Origin: Mesorhizobium sp. INR15
GTDB taxonomy: Bacteria; Pseudomonadota; Alphaproteobacteria; Rhizobiales; Rhizobiaceae
Assembly: GCF_015500075.1 (NCBI RefSeq)
Contig: NZ_CP045496.1
Span: 6,520,001-6,584,000 of the forward strand
DNA: 64,000 nt
Direction of reading: 5' to 3'
Shown: positions 32,820-42,240 of the stretch, piece by piece
How the letters are laid out: every line of letters starts with the position of its first letter
Position numbering within the stretch: the stretch's first letter is position 1
The notes under the pieces: generated by a model
What the model was told of the DNA's origin: nothing
The model's input: the letters and a program-made list of their open reading frames with translations, nothing else
Database searches by the model: none
Program-made: the position numbers and the translations under genes

Positions 32820-34922
32820 CTAGCGCGTAAAGCTCTGTGCGTTACCCGCGTCGACGTTGATGATGTTGCCGGTCGATTTGGCCGACATGTCGGAGGCGAA
32901 GAAATAGATCGCTTCGGCAATATCCTCCGGGAAGACCGAACGCTTCAGCATCGAGCGCGAGCGGTAATGCTCCTCAAGATCGTCGGTCGACATCTTGTAG
33001 GCGGCGGCGCGCTGCTCCTTCCACTCGCCGGTCCAGATTTTCGAACCGCGCAGGACGGCATCCGGATTGACGACATTGACGCGGATCTGCGCTTCAGCGC
33101 CTTCCAGCGCCAGACAGCGCGCGAGGTGAATCTCGGCGGCCTTGGCCGTGCAATAGGCAGCCGCGTTGGGCGAAGCGGCAAGACCGTTCTTTGAGGCGAC
33201 AAAGACGACATTGCCGCCGATCTTCTGTACCCGGAACAGCCGGAATGCCTCCCGTGAAACCAGGAAATAACCGGTCGACAGGATGTCCATGTTCTTGTTC
33301 CACAGCGCCAGCGACGTCTCCTCGATCGGCGCCGAGGAGGCAAGGCCGGCATTGGACACCAGGATGTCGATGCCGCCGAACTCAACCGACGTTTCGGCGA
33401 ACCCCGAGATGACCTGATCTTCCGACGTGACGTTGATGAGCACCGGCCGCACGAAATCCTTGCCATAGGCCTTGGCCAGCTCGTCATTGGCGCCGGCAAG
33501 CGCCTTCTCGTCGATGTCGGCGAGCACAACGCAGGCGCCCTCCCGCAGCAACCGGTTGGCCGTTGCCCGGCCAATGCCGCCGGCGCCGCCGGTGACCAGC
33601 GCGATCTGGCCGGCGAGCGACTTCGGCTTCGGCATGCGCTGCAACTTCAAATCCTCAAGCAGCCAATACTCGATGTTGAAGGCTTCCTGCTCCGGCAGGC
33701 CGACATAGGACGACACAGTCGAGGCGCCGCGCATGACGTTGATGGCGTTGACGTAGAATTCGCCCGAGATGCGCGCGGTCGCCTTGTCGCCGGCGAAGGT
33801 GAACATGCCGACGCCGGGCATCAGATAGACCACCGCATTGGGATCACGGATGGCGGGCGAGTCGGCATGCTTGCAGCTGTCGTAGTAGGCCTGGTAGCCG
33901 GCGCGATAGGCGGCCACGTCATCGGCCAAGCGCGCGATGACCGCCTCGACGTCAGGGTTGGCGGGGTCGAACTCGATCACCAGCGGCCTGATCTTGGTGC
34001 GCAGGAAATGATCGGGGCAAGAGGTGCCTAGTGCCGCCAACGGACGCATATCCCTGGAATTGACGAATTCGAGCACGGCGGGCGAGTCGTCGAAATGGCC
34101 AAGCTTGTGGCTCTTTTCGGAAATCAGGCCGCGTATCCTTGGCATCAGCTTGGCGGCAATCGCGCGGCGTGCCGGCGCGTCGAGCGACTTGACCACTTCG
34201 CCGCCGAAGATCGCCACACCTTCGGAGCGGCGCTCGAACCATTCCATCGCCTGGTTGATCACCGAGATCGTCGTCTCATAGCATTCCTTCGGCGTATCGC
34301 CCCAGCTGAACAGGCCATGGCTTTCGAGAATGACACCCTTGGCCTGGGGATGCTCGACGCAGAATTTTTCGAGCCACAGGCCGAGCTCGAAGCCGGGACG
34401 TTTCCAGGGCAGCCAGCCGATGGCGTCACCGAAAATCTCCTTGGTCAGCGCCTTGGAATCCTTCGCCGCTGCGACGGCGATGATCGCATCGGGATGCATG
34501 TGGTCGACATAAGGCTTTGGCACGAAGGCATGCAGTGGGGTGTCGATCGAGGCCGCGCGGGGATTGAGGTTGAAGGTGCAGTGGGGCAGATAGCCCACCA
34601 TCTCGTCCTCATGCTCGACGCCGCGATAGAGCGCCTTCAGCGCGCGCAACTTGTCCATGTAGAGTGTGGCGAAGCCGTCGAGCTTGATCGACGCGCTGTC
34701 GCCGCCCGAGCCCTTCACCCACAGGACCTCGACATCCTGGCCAGTGAGCGGATCTTTCTGCCAGATCTTGGACGAGGTGTTGCCGCCGCCATAATTGGTG
34801 ACGCGCTTGTCGGATCCCAGCGTGTTCGAGCGATAGACGAGGCGCTCCGGCTCGCCCATCGAGGCCGCCTTGGCATCATCCCACAAATTGGCGAGGCGCG
34901 TGCCGCTGCGCTTGTCGAGCAT
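32820..34922 (-). CDS. rhaD: Bifunctional rhamnulose-1-phosphate aldolase / short-chain dehydrogenase
   Basis: The 700-aa protein joins a class II aldolase domain (about residues 1-420; GGGNTSSKI near the start and the HMHPDAIIAVAAAKD metal site) to a classical SDR domain (about 430-700; TGGAGGIGRATANRLL NAD site and catalytic YCTAKAA). The aldolase cleaves rhamnulose-1-phosphate to DHAP and L-lactaldehyde, which the SDR half presumably oxidises or reduces. The start ATG at 34922 has GGGAGGAT seven bases upstream; a longer frame adds 9 residues without support. Divergent from rhaR. Confidence 0.93.
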   Translation of the reverse strand: MLDKRSGTRLANLWDDAKAASMGEPERLVYRSNTLGSDKRVTNYGGGNTSSKIWQKDPLTGQDVEVLWVKGSGGDSASIKLDGFATLYMDKLRALKALYRGVEHEDEMVGYLPHCTFNLNPRAASIDTPLHAFVPKPYVDHMHPDAIIAVAAAKDSKALTKEIFGDAIGWLPWKRPGFELGLWLEKFCVEHPQAKGVILESHGLFSWGDTPKECYETTISVINQAMEWFERRSEGVAIFGGEVVKSLDAPARRAIAAKLMPRIRGLISEKSHKLGHFDDSPAVLEFVNSRDMRPLAALGTSCPDHFLRTKIRPLVIEFDPANPDVEAVIARLADDVAAYRAGYQAYYDSCKHADSPAIRDPNAVVYLMPGVGMFTFAGDKATARISGEFYVNAINVMRGASTVSSYVGLPEQEAFNIEYWLLEDLKLQRMPKPKSLAGQIALVTGGAGGIGRATANRLLREGACVVLADIDEKALAGANDELAKAYGKDFVRPVLINVTSEDQVISGFAETSVEFGGIDILVSNAGLASSAPIEETSLALWNKNMDILSTGYFLVSREAFRLFRVQKIGGNVVFVASKNGLAASPNAAAYCTAKAAEIHLARCLALEGAEAQIRVNVVNPDAVLRGSKIWTGEWKEQRAAAYKMSTDDLEEHYRSRSMLKRSVFPEDIAEAIYFFASDMSAKSTGNIINVDAGNAQSFTR

Positions 34923-34993
34923 AGATAAATCCTCCCGAAGGGCTCGCAATCGGTGCGGCCATTTGGTTCAAATTTCCACGGAAGCGCCGATCT

Positions 34994-35066
34994 TGTCAAT
35001 CACAAACGATCAAAATCGATCATATTGCACTGCACAATGAAATTATATGATTGGAAATGATTGACA
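34994..35066. promoter_or_regulatory. Phased operator array in the divergent rhaD-rhaR promoter
   Basis: Three ATCA half-sites end at 35002, 35012 and 35022, exactly ten bases apart, within TCAATCA, CGATCA and CGATCA. Two TGAT half-sites start at 35048 and 35058, again ten apart. The two groups are mirror images about position 35035. TGTCAATCA and TGATTGACA frame the block. This is a plausible binding array for RhaR or another DeoR-type repressor controlling both rhaDI and rhaRSTPQMK. Confidence 0.6.
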
Positions 35067-35109
35067 CTGCGCGTTTTGGATGCCTAGATGGCAGGGCAAG
35101 GGAGGAACC

Positions 35110-35913
35110 ATGCACGAGAAAGAGCGCCACAGGATCATTCTGTCCGCCGTCCAGGAAAAGCCTGTGGTGACGGTGCAGGAGATGGTCGACCTGACGGACT
35201 CGTCCGAGGCGACGATCCGCCGCGACATCGCGGCGCTGCATGTTCAGAAGCGCCTGCGCCGGGTGCGCGGCGGCGCCGAAGCGATCTCCCCGCCGCAGTT
35301 CATCGGCCTCGCTGGCCGGCCCTTCTCCGTCAACGAAACACTGAACGCGTCGCAGAAGCGGGCCATCGCACGGGAAGCCGTGGAGTTGTGCGCGGATGGC
35401 GAGCCGATCATCATCAATGGCGGCACCACCACGTTCCAGATGGTGCATTTCCTGACCGGCCGCCGCATGCCGATCTTCACCAATTCGTTCCCGATCGCCG
35501 AACACCTGCTCAAGCATTCCAAGAACACGGTGATGCTGTCGGGCGGCACCATCTACCGCGAGCAGAACATCATCCTGTCGCCCTTCGACAATGACGTGAC
35601 GCGCAATTTCTATGCGCGCCGGATGTTCATGGGCGCCCAGGGGCTCGGGCCCCTCGGGCTGATGGAAGGCGATCCGCTGCTGATCCAGGCCGAACAGAAA
35701 CTGATCGATCAGGCCGACGAACTGGTGGTGCTGGTGGACTCCTCGAAGTTCCGCAAGCGCTCCAGCCTGATCCTGTGCGGCCTGTCGCGCATCGCCACCG
35801 TCATCACCGACGATGGCATCGAGGATCGCGAAGCCAAAATGCTCGAAACCGCAGGCGTGACGCTGATCGTCGCCCGCAAATCGGCAAAGGAAGAATCTTC
35901 ACTGCAGGCCTGA
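35110..35913 (+). CDS. rhaR: DeoR-family regulator of rhamnose catabolism
   Basis: The 267-aa product has an N-terminal winged helix (KERHRIILSAVQEKPVVTVQ with EATIRRDIAALHVQKRLRRV, the DeoR signature) and a sugar-phosphate-sensing domain containing INGGTTTFQMVHFL. It is first in rhaRSTPQMK and divergent from rhaDI, as in Rhizobium leguminosarum, where RhaR is the negative regulator. The ATG at 35110 has GGGAGGAA upstream. The inducer is probably a rhamnose intermediate. Confidence 0.9.
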   Translation: MHEKERHRIILSAVQEKPVVTVQEMVDLTDSSEATIRRDIAALHVQKRLRRVRGGAEAISPPQFIGLAGRPFSVNETLNASQKRAIAREAVELCADGEPIIINGGTTTFQMVHFLTGRRMPIFTNSFPIAEHLLKHSKNTVMLSGGTIYREQNIILSPFDNDVTRNFYARRMFMGAQGLGPLGLMEGDPLLIQAEQKLIDQADELVVLVDSSKFRKRSSLILCGLSRIATVITDDGIEDREAKMLETAGVTLIVARKSAKEESSLQA

Positions 35914-35969
35914 GATCACCTCACGCCCGTGGCGGCGATGGAATTGCAACGCTCAAGGGAGGATATACG

Positions 35970-36965
35970 ATGAGCTTTTTGAAGAAACTGATGGTGACGG
36001 CGGCATTCTCGGCCGCCATGTTCGTGAATGCCGCCTATGCAGAGAACGTCAAGATCGCGCTGGTGGTGAAGTCGCTCGGCAACGGCTTCTTCGATGCCGC
36101 CAACAAGGGCGCCGAAGAAGCGGCCAAGGAACTCGGCGACGTCGATATCATCTACACCGGCCCGACCAAGGCTACCGCCGAAGCCCAGATCGAAGTGGTC
36201 AATTCACTGATCGCCCAGAAGGTCAACGCGATTGCCATCTCGGCCAATGACGCCGACGCGCTGGTTCCGGTGCTGAAGAAGGCCATGGAGCGCGGCATCA
36301 CCGTCATCTCATGGGATTCGGGCGTCGCCAAGGAAGGCCGCCAGCTTCACCTCAACCCGTCCGACACCGGCCTGATCGGCGAGACCATCATCAAGCTTGC
36401 CGCCGACTACCTGCCGGAAGGCGGCGAAGTCGCCATCCTGTCGGCCTCCTCGACCGCGACCAACCAGAACGCCTGGATCGACGCGGCCAAGAAAATCCTG
36501 CCGGAGAAGTTCCCCAAGATCAAACTCGTCGCCACCGTCTATGGCGATGACGACTCGGCCAAGAGCACGGACGAGGCCAAGGGCCTGCTGAAGTCCTATC
36601 CGAACCTCAAGGCGATCATCGCGCCGACCACCGTCGGTGTCGTTGCCGCCGCCCAGGTGGTGACCGACGAGAAGCTGATCGGCAAGGTCAATGTCACCGG
36701 CCTCGCACTGCCGTCCGAGTTCAAGAAGTTCATCGACAACGGCTCCAGCCAGGCGGTTGCCCTGTGGAACCCGATCGACCTCGGCTACTCCGCCGTCTAC
36801 CTCGCCCATGATCTGGCGGTGAAGAAGGAAGAAGCCAAGCCGGGCGCAACGCTGTCGATCGGCCGCGTCGGCAAGGTCACGCTCGACGACAGCAACTCGG
36901 CTGCGATGGCTCCGCCCTTCCAGTTCGACAAGAGCAACATCGAAAAGTTCTCCAAGATCTATTGA
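35970..36965 (+). CDS. rhaS: Rhamnose ABC transporter substrate-binding protein
   Basis: The 331-aa precursor has a signal peptide (MSFLKKLMVTAAFSAAMFVN, cleavage near AAYA-EN) and the sugar-binding periplasmic fold: KIALVVKSLGNGFFDAANKG, then AISANDADALVPVLKKA and GGEVAILSASSTATNQNAW. It captures L-rhamnose in the periplasm for RhaT/P/Q. AGGGAGG precedes the ATG at 35970; the longer upstream frame overlaps rhaR and is rejected. Confidence 0.93.
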   Translation: MSFLKKLMVTAAFSAAMFVNAAYAENVKIALVVKSLGNGFFDAANKGAEEAAKELGDVDIIYTGPTKATAEAQIEVVNSLIAQKVNAIAISANDADALVPVLKKAMERGITVISWDSGVAKEGRQLHLNPSDTGLIGETIIKLAADYLPEGGEVAILSASSTATNQNAWIDAAKKILPEKFPKIKLVATVYGDDDSAKSTDEAKGLLKSYPNLKAIIAPTTVGVVAAAQVVTDEKLIGKVNVTGLALPSEFKKFIDNGSSQAVALWNPIDLGYSAVYLAHDLAVKKEEAKPGATLSIGRVGKVTLDDSNSAAMAPPFQFDKSNIEKFSKIY

Positions 36966-36987
36966 TCCTGGCGTCCTTCGACCTGGC

Positions 36988-37010
36988 GCGGCGGGACCAG
37001 ATCCCGCCGC
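36988..37010 (+). terminator. Hairpin between rhaS and rhaT (likely attenuator)
   Basis: GCGGCGGGA and TCCCGCCGC enclose a 5-base loop, followed by GGCTTT. It lies just after rhaS and 39 bases before rhaT. Partial terminators or stabilising stem-loops at this place in sugar ABC operons keep binding-protein levels above the transporter subunits. Confidence 0.6.
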
Positions 37011-37048
37011 GGCTTTAAACGGACCTTGTTTCAGGGCTTGATACGGAT

Positions 37049-38584
37049 ATGGACACGACAGCCCAACCCAACGCGATACAGGAGCGGCCTCCGGCCCCGC
37101 GCCTGACGCTGTCCGGGATCTCGAAAACTTTCCCCGGCGTGCGCGCGCTGCATGATGTCAGCCTGTCGCTCTATCCGGGCGAAGTGACCGCTCTGATCGG
37201 CGAGAACGGCGCTGGCAAGTCGACGCTGGTCAAGATCATGACCGGCATCTACCAGCCTGATGCCGGCACGATCAGCATAGACGGCCAGCCCGTTGCCTTG
37301 CGCAGCGCGCATGCCGCGTTCGGCCACGGTGTCACGGCCATCCATCAGGAAACCGTGCTGTTCGACGACCTGACCGTTGCCGAAAACATATTTCTCGGCC
37401 ATGCGCCACGCTCGCGCTTCGGCACCATCGACTGGCGCACCATGCGCAAGAATGCGCGCGAGGTGCTCGACACGATGCATGCCGGCCATATCGACGCCGA
37501 TGCGCGGCTGAAGGACCTCGGCATCGCCAACAAGCACCTGGTTGCGGTCGCGCGCGCCATGTCGATCGACGCACAAATCGTCATCATGGACGAGCCGACC
37601 GCGGCACTGTCGATGAAGGAAATCGAAGAGCTCTTCCTCCTGATCGAATTCCTTAAAAGCGAAGGCAAGGCGATCCTGTTCATCAGCCACAAGTTCGACG
37701 AAATCTACCGCATCGCCGACCGCTACACGGTGTTCCGCGATGGCGAGATGGTTGGCGAAGGGCTGATCAAGGATGCCGGCCAGAGCCAGATCGTGCGCAT
37801 GATGGTGGGCCGGTCGGTCGACCATATTTTTCCGCAGCGCAAGGCCGAGATCGGCGCGCCGGTTCTGTCGGTCGCCGGTCTGTCGCATCCGACCGAGTTC
37901 AACGACATCGGCTTTGAACTGCACAAGGGCGAAATTCTAGGCTTCTACGGCCTTGTCGGCGCCGGACGCAGCGAGGTGATGCAGGCGATATCTGGGATCA
38001 CCCGCACCAAAAGCGGCACGATCACACTGGAAGGCAAGGCGATCGCGCCGAAATCGGCAGCGGATTCGATCGATGCCGGCATTGTCTATGTGCCTGAAGA
38101 GCGCGGCAAGCAGGGCGTGGTCATCGGCCTGCCGATCTTCCAGAATGTCTCGCTGCCTTCGCTCAAGCACACGTCCAAATCCGGCATGCTGCGGCTGGCG
38201 GAAGAATTCACGCTGGCCCGCTCCTACACCGAGCGGCTGGACCTCCGGGCATCGTCGCTCAGCCAGGATGTCGGCACGCTGTCGGGCGGCAACCAGCAGA
38301 AGATCGTCATTGCCAAATGGCTGGCGACAACGCCCAAGGTGATTATCCTCGACGAGCCGACAAAAGGCATCGACATCGGCTCCAAGGCAGCCGTGCACGG
38401 CTTCATGGCTGAGCTCGTGGCGCAGGGCCTGTCGGTGATCATGGTGTCGTCCGAACTGCCTGAAATCCTCGGCATGTCCGATCGCGTCGTGGTCATGCGC
38501 GAGGGATTGATCGCGGCGGTCTACGACAACAAGGGCCTAGACGCCGAAACGCTGGTCAAGACGGCAGCGGGGATCGCGGCATGA
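37049..38584 (+). CDS. rhaT: Rhamnose ABC transporter ATP-binding protein
   Basis: The 511-aa product has two ABC modules. The first has Walker A GENGAGKST (from residue 51), DEPTAALS and a signature-like region. The second has the altered P-loop GLVGAGRSE, signature SGGNQQKIVIAKWL and DEPTKGID. This two-domain layout is that of sugar (RbsA/MglA-type) importers. It energises rhamnose uptake with the RhaP and RhaQ permeases. Overlaps rhaP by four bases (ATGA). Confidence 0.93.
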   Translation: MDTTAQPNAIQERPPAPRLTLSGISKTFPGVRALHDVSLSLYPGEVTALIGENGAGKSTLVKIMTGIYQPDAGTISIDGQPVALRSAHAAFGHGVTAIHQETVLFDDLTVAENIFLGHAPRSRFGTIDWRTMRKNAREVLDTMHAGHIDADARLKDLGIANKHLVAVARAMSIDAQIVIMDEPTAALSMKEIEELFLLIEFLKSEGKAILFISHKFDEIYRIADRYTVFRDGEMVGEGLIKDAGQSQIVRMMVGRSVDHIFPQRKAEIGAPVLSVAGLSHPTEFNDIGFELHKGEILGFYGLVGAGRSEVMQAISGITRTKSGTITLEGKAIAPKSAADSIDAGIVYVPEERGKQGVVIGLPIFQNVSLPSLKHTSKSGMLRLAEEFTLARSYTERLDLRASSLSQDVGTLSGGNQQKIVIAKWLATTPKVIILDEPTKGIDIGSKAAVHGFMAELVAQGLSVIMVSSELPEILGMSDRVVVMREGLIAAVYDNKGLDAETLVKTAAGIAA

Positions 38585-39558
38585 AGCTTCTGTTCAAATA
38601 CCGCGAGATCTGGCTGCTTGCCGCCATCATCGTGCTGATCGGGCTGATTTCGACACGCTTTCCGGCGTTTGCCGATCCAGACAATCTGCGCCAGGTGTTC
38701 AACGACACCTCGATCCTGATGATCCTGGCGCTGGGCCAGATGGTGGTGATCCTGACGCGGTCGATCGATCTGTCGATGGCCTCGAACCTGTGCTTCACCG
38801 GGATGGTCGTGGCGATGCTGAACGCCGCGCATCCGGCGATCCCGATCCCGCTGCTGATCGTCATCGCACTGGCCGTCGGGCTGGTGCTCGGCGCCATCAA
38901 TGGCTTGCTGGTGTGGCGGCTCAACATTCCCTCGATCGTCGTGACCTTGGGCACGCTGACCATCTATCGCGGCGCCACGTTCGTCATCTCCGGCGGCGCC
39001 TGGGTCAATGCCGACAAGATGAGCCCTGAGTTCATCGGCTTTCAGCGCGCGGCACTTCTCGGCATTCCGGTCCTGTCGTGGATCGCCATCCTGGTGATAG
39101 CGCTGTTCTTCCTCTTGATGACGCGGACCGCGCTTGGCCGCTCGATCTACGCAATCGGCGTCAATCCGACAGCGTCGGTCTATGCCGGCATCGATGTCGG
39201 CCGCACGAAATTCATCGTCTTCTGCATCTCCGGCATGGTCGGCGGCCTTGCCGGCTATCTCTGGATCTCGCGCTATGTGATCGCCTCGGTCGAGGTCGCC
39301 AACGGCTATGAGCTGAACATCATCGCCGCCTGCGTGATCGGCGGCATCTCGATTGCCGGCGGCATCGGTTCGGTTGGCGGCGCGGTGCTCGGCGCGCTGT
39401 TTCTCGGCATCATCTCCAACGCATTGCCGGTCATCAACATCTCGCCGTTCTGGCAGATGGCGATTTCGGGCAGCGCCATCATCCTCGCCGTCGTGCTCAA
39501 CGCGCGCGGCGAACGCCGGCAGGGCCGCATCATTCTGAGAAAGGTGGAAGCGGCATGA
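38581..39558 (+). CDS. rhaP: Rhamnose ABC transporter permease
   Basis: The 325-aa product has about ten membrane helices and the BPD/RbsC-type sugar permease features LALGQMVVILTRSIDLSMAS and NGLLVWRLNIPSIVVTLGTL, with EAA-like GRSIYAIGVNPTAS. It forms the membrane channel with RhaQ. Start and stop overlap neighbours by four bases each (ATGA), indicating tight translational coupling. Confidence 0.92.
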   Translation: MKLLFKYREIWLLAAIIVLIGLISTRFPAFADPDNLRQVFNDTSILMILALGQMVVILTRSIDLSMASNLCFTGMVVAMLNAAHPAIPIPLLIVIALAVGLVLGAINGLLVWRLNIPSIVVTLGTLTIYRGATFVISGGAWVNADKMSPEFIGFQRAALLGIPVLSWIAILVIALFFLLMTRTALGRSIYAIGVNPTASVYAGIDVGRTKFIVFCISGMVGGLAGYLWISRYVIASVEVANGYELNIIAACVIGGISIAGGIGSVGGAVLGALFLGIISNALPVINISPFWQMAISGSAIILAVVLNARGERRQGRIILRKVEAA

Positions 39559-40550
39559 CCGACGCCCCTGCCCCGCGCCACATCCCGGACCGGCTCGACA
39601 GGGCGCTGAGCTCGGCAATCTTTTCCTGGGAAGCGCTGCTGGTCGTCGTGGCGGTTGCCATCTTCGCCATCAACAGCTTCGCCTCGCCTTACTTCCTCGA
39701 CCCCTATTCGCTGTCGGATCTCACCTTCAACTTCACGGAGAAGGGCCTGATTGCCTTCGCCATGGCGCTGCTGATCATCTCCGGTGAGATTGACCTGTCA
39801 GTGGCCGCCATCATCGCGCTCGCCTCGACCATGATGGGCATGGCCGTGCAGGCTGGCGCTGGCACGCCCGTGCTGGTGCTGATCGGCATTGTCGTCGGCC
39901 TCGGCTGCGGCGCCTTCAACGGTCTTTTGGTGACGCGGCTCGGCCTGCCGTCCATCGTCGTCACCATCGGCACGATGAGCCTGTTTCGCGGCATTGCCTT
40001 CATCATCCTCGGCGACCAGGCCTACAAGGGCTATCCTGAGAGCTTTGCCTTCTTCGGCCAGGGCTATGTCTGGTGGGTCGTGTCGTTCGAGCTGGTGCTG
40101 TTTCTGATCGCGGCGGTCATCTACCGGGTCGTGTTGCACCGAACGAGCTTTGGCCGCCGCGTCTTCGCCATCGGCAACAACCCTGTCGCGGCACAGTTTT
40201 CCGGCGTGCGCGTCGGCCGCATCAAGTTCATCCTGTTTTGCCTGACCGGCCTGATGGCGGGCATCGCCTCGGTGCTGATCACCTCTCGGCTCGGCTCGAC
40301 CCGGCCTTCGATCGCACAGGGCTATGAACTCGAAGTCATCACCATGGTGGTGCTTGGCGGCGTCAGCATTCTTGGCGGCGCCGGCAGCATCGTCGGCGTC
40401 GTGCTTGCCGCCTTCATCATGGGGTTGGTCACCTTCGGCCTTGGCCTGCTCAACGTGCCTGGGATCGTGATGTCGATCTTCATCGGCCTGCTGTTGATCA
40501 TCGTCATCGCACTGCCAATCGTCTGGCGCAGGCTGCGTGGTAACAGCTGA
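39555..40550 (+). CDS. rhaQ: Rhamnose ABC transporter permease
   Basis: The 331-aa product is a second RbsC-type permease paralogous to rhaP: LLIISGEIDLSVAAIIALAS, NGLLVTRLGLPSIVVTIGTM and RRVFAIGNNPVAAQFSGVRV. Its stop shares a base with the rhaM start (TGATG). With RhaP it makes a heterodimeric channel for rhamnose. Confidence 0.92.
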   Translation: MTDAPAPRHIPDRLDRALSSAIFSWEALLVVVAVAIFAINSFASPYFLDPYSLSDLTFNFTEKGLIAFAMALLIISGEIDLSVAAIIALASTMMGMAVQAGAGTPVLVLIGIVVGLGCGAFNGLLVTRLGLPSIVVTIGTMSLFRGIAFIILGDQAYKGYPESFAFFGQGYVWWVVSFELVLFLIAAVIYRVVLHRTSFGRRVFAIGNNPVAAQFSGVRVGRIKFILFCLTGLMAGIASVLITSRLGSTRPSIAQGYELEVITMVVLGGVSILGGAGSIVGVVLAAFIMGLVTFGLGLLNVPGIVMSIFIGLLLIIVIALPIVWRRLRGNS

Positions 40551-40867
40551 TGGCCGAGAAATACGCGTTCAAGATGCAGCTCAAGCCCGGCATGAAGGCC
40601 GTGTACAAGAAGCGTCATGATGAGATCTGGCCGTCACTGGTCGCGCTGCTGAAACAGGCCGGCGTGTCCGACTATTCGATCCATCTCGATGAAGAGACCA
40701 ACATCCTGTTCGGCGTGCTGTGGCGCAACAACAGCCACGGCATGGACGACCTTCCGAACCATCCAGTGATGCAGCGCTGGTGGGGCCATATGGCCGACAT
40801 CATGGAGACGAAGCCGGACAACGAGCCGCTGGCCGTATCGCTGGAAACAGTGTTCCATATGGAATGA
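40550..40867 (+). CDS. rhaM: L-rhamnose mutarotase
   Basis: The 105-aa product starts MAEKYAFKMQLKPGMKAVYK and includes RHDEIWPSLVALLKQAGVSD, then the NHPVMQRWWGHMADIMET segment of the L-rhamnose mutarotase family (RhaU/RhaM). The family interconverts alpha and beta anomers, speeding use of the imported sugar. The His and Trp residues of RHDEIWP and RWWGH are typical of the active site. Its stop overlaps the rhaK start (ATGA at 40864). Confidence 0.93.
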   Translation: MAEKYAFKMQLKPGMKAVYKKRHDEIWPSLVALLKQAGVSDYSIHLDEETNILFGVLWRNNSHGMDDLPNHPVMQRWWGHMADIMETKPDNEPLAVSLETVFHME

Positions 40868-42240
40868 GCACGCTCCGCCATATCGCCGTCATCGATATCG
40901 GCAAGACCAACGCGAAGGTTGCGCTGGTCGATCTCACGACACTGACCGAGGGCGCGTTGCACCGCATGGCGAACGCGCCGCTGCGGCGGCCGCCCTATCC
41001 GCATCACGACATCGAGGCGCTGTGGACCTTCATCCTTAACAGCCTTGCCGACCTCAACCGCGCGCGGCGCATCGACGCCATCTCGATCACCACCCATGGC
41101 GCGACAGGCGCGCTGGTCGATGCCTCGGGCGAACTGGCGCTGCCTGTCCTCGACTATGAATTCGATGGCCCCGACAGGCTTGCCGAGGATTATGACGCGC
41201 TCCGTCCCCCCTTCGCGGAGACTGGCACCCCGCGCCTGCCGCTCGGCCTCAATCTCGGCGCGCAGTTCTTCTGGCAGAAGACGCGCTTTCCCTCGGACTT
41301 CGCCAAGGCCGCGGCGATGCTGATGTACCCGCAATATTGGGCCTTGCGCCTGACCGGCGTCGCGGCCAACGAGGTCACCTCGCTCGGCTGCCACACCGAT
41401 CTGTGGAACCCGTGGGCCGCCGAGTTTTCATCGCTGGTCGACCGCCTGGACTGGCGCGGTATCATGGCGCCGGTGAGGCCAGCCAGGGACCGGCTAGGCC
41501 CCATCCTGCCGGCGCTTGCCGCGCGCACCGGCCTTGATCCACAGACGCCGGTTTTTTGCGGCCTGCACGATTCCAATGCCTCGCTGCTGCCGCATCTTCT
41601 TTCCGACACGCCGCCTTTCTGCGTGGTCTCGACCGGCACCTGGGTGGTGTCGATGGCGGTTGGCGGCAAGCAGGTCGCGCTCGACCTGGCACGCGACACG
41701 CTGGTCAATGTCAATGCGCTCGGCAACCCGGTGCCCTCGGCGCGTTTCATGGGTGGCCGCGAGTTTTCGATGCTGACCGCCAACAAGCCTCAGGCCTGCA
41801 GCGACAGCGATATCGCTGCAATGCTGGCAAGGAAGACATTACTGCTGCCTTCGACCCAGCAAGGCTCCGGCCCATTTCCGCAGCACGCTGCGGAATGGAT
41901 CGATGCCGGCGACATCACCCTTGACCAGCGCTTTGCCGTCATCTCGTTCTATCTCGCGCTGATGACCACGACATGCCTGGATCTGATCGGCGGCGATGGC
42001 CCGACCATCGTCGAGGGCCCCTTCGCCCGCAACCGGCTCTTCACGCGTATGCTGGCGGCAGCCACCGACCGAGCCGTCATCGCCTCGGAAGCCGCGACCG
42101 GAACCAGCATCGGCGCCGCGTTGCTGGCAACCGACCGCAGGCCGGCTTACGTCAAGGGCGAGACAACGCAACCGCCAACCGACCCGGCCTGGGCCGATTA
42201 CATCGACGCGTGGCGCGCCGCGGTCGGCAACAGCAACTGA
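40864..42240 (+). CDS. rhaK: Rhamnulokinase-type FGGY kinase
   Basis: The 458-aa product has the FGGY kinase layout: HIAVIDIGKTNAKVALVDL at the N-terminus (phosphate-binding loop), ISITTHGATGALVDASGE, GLHDSNASLLPHL (catalytic-Asp region) and VVSTGTWVVSMAVGG. In Rhizobium this kinase is needed both for rhamnose phosphorylation and for transport activity of the ABC system. The ATG at 40864 overlaps rhaM; a longer upstream frame lies over rhaM and is rejected. Its stop directly abuts the convergent racemase-fusion stop. Confidence 0.92.
   Translation: MSTLRHIAVIDIGKTNAKVALVDLTTLTEGALHRMANAPLRRPPYPHHDIEALWTFILNSLADLNRARRIDAISITTHGATGALVDASGELALPVLDYEFDGPDRLAEDYDALRPPFAETGTPRLPLGLNLGAQFFWQKTRFPSDFAKAAAMLMYPQYWALRLTGVAANEVTSLGCHTDLWNPWAAEFSSLVDRLDWRGIMAPVRPARDRLGPILPALAARTGLDPQTPVFCGLHDSNASLLPHLLSDTPPFCVVSTGTWVVSMAVGGKQVALDLARDTLVNVNALGNPVPSARFMGGREFSMLTANKPQACSDSDIAAMLARKTLLLPSTQQGSGPFPQHAAEWIDAGDITLDQRFAVISFYLALMTTTCLDLIGGDGPTIVEGPFARNRLFTRMLAAATDRAVIASEAATGTSIGAALLATDRRPAYVKGETTQPPTDPAWADYIDAWRAAVGNSN

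Noticed and set aside
32067..33194. Forward 375-codon open frame across rhaI and rhaD.
   Set aside because: Antisense to two well-recognised genes and no family features; a product of high GC content.
38521..39618. Reverse 365-codon frame opposite rhaP.
   Set aside because: Antisense shadow: Asp/His/Arg-rich without any domain.
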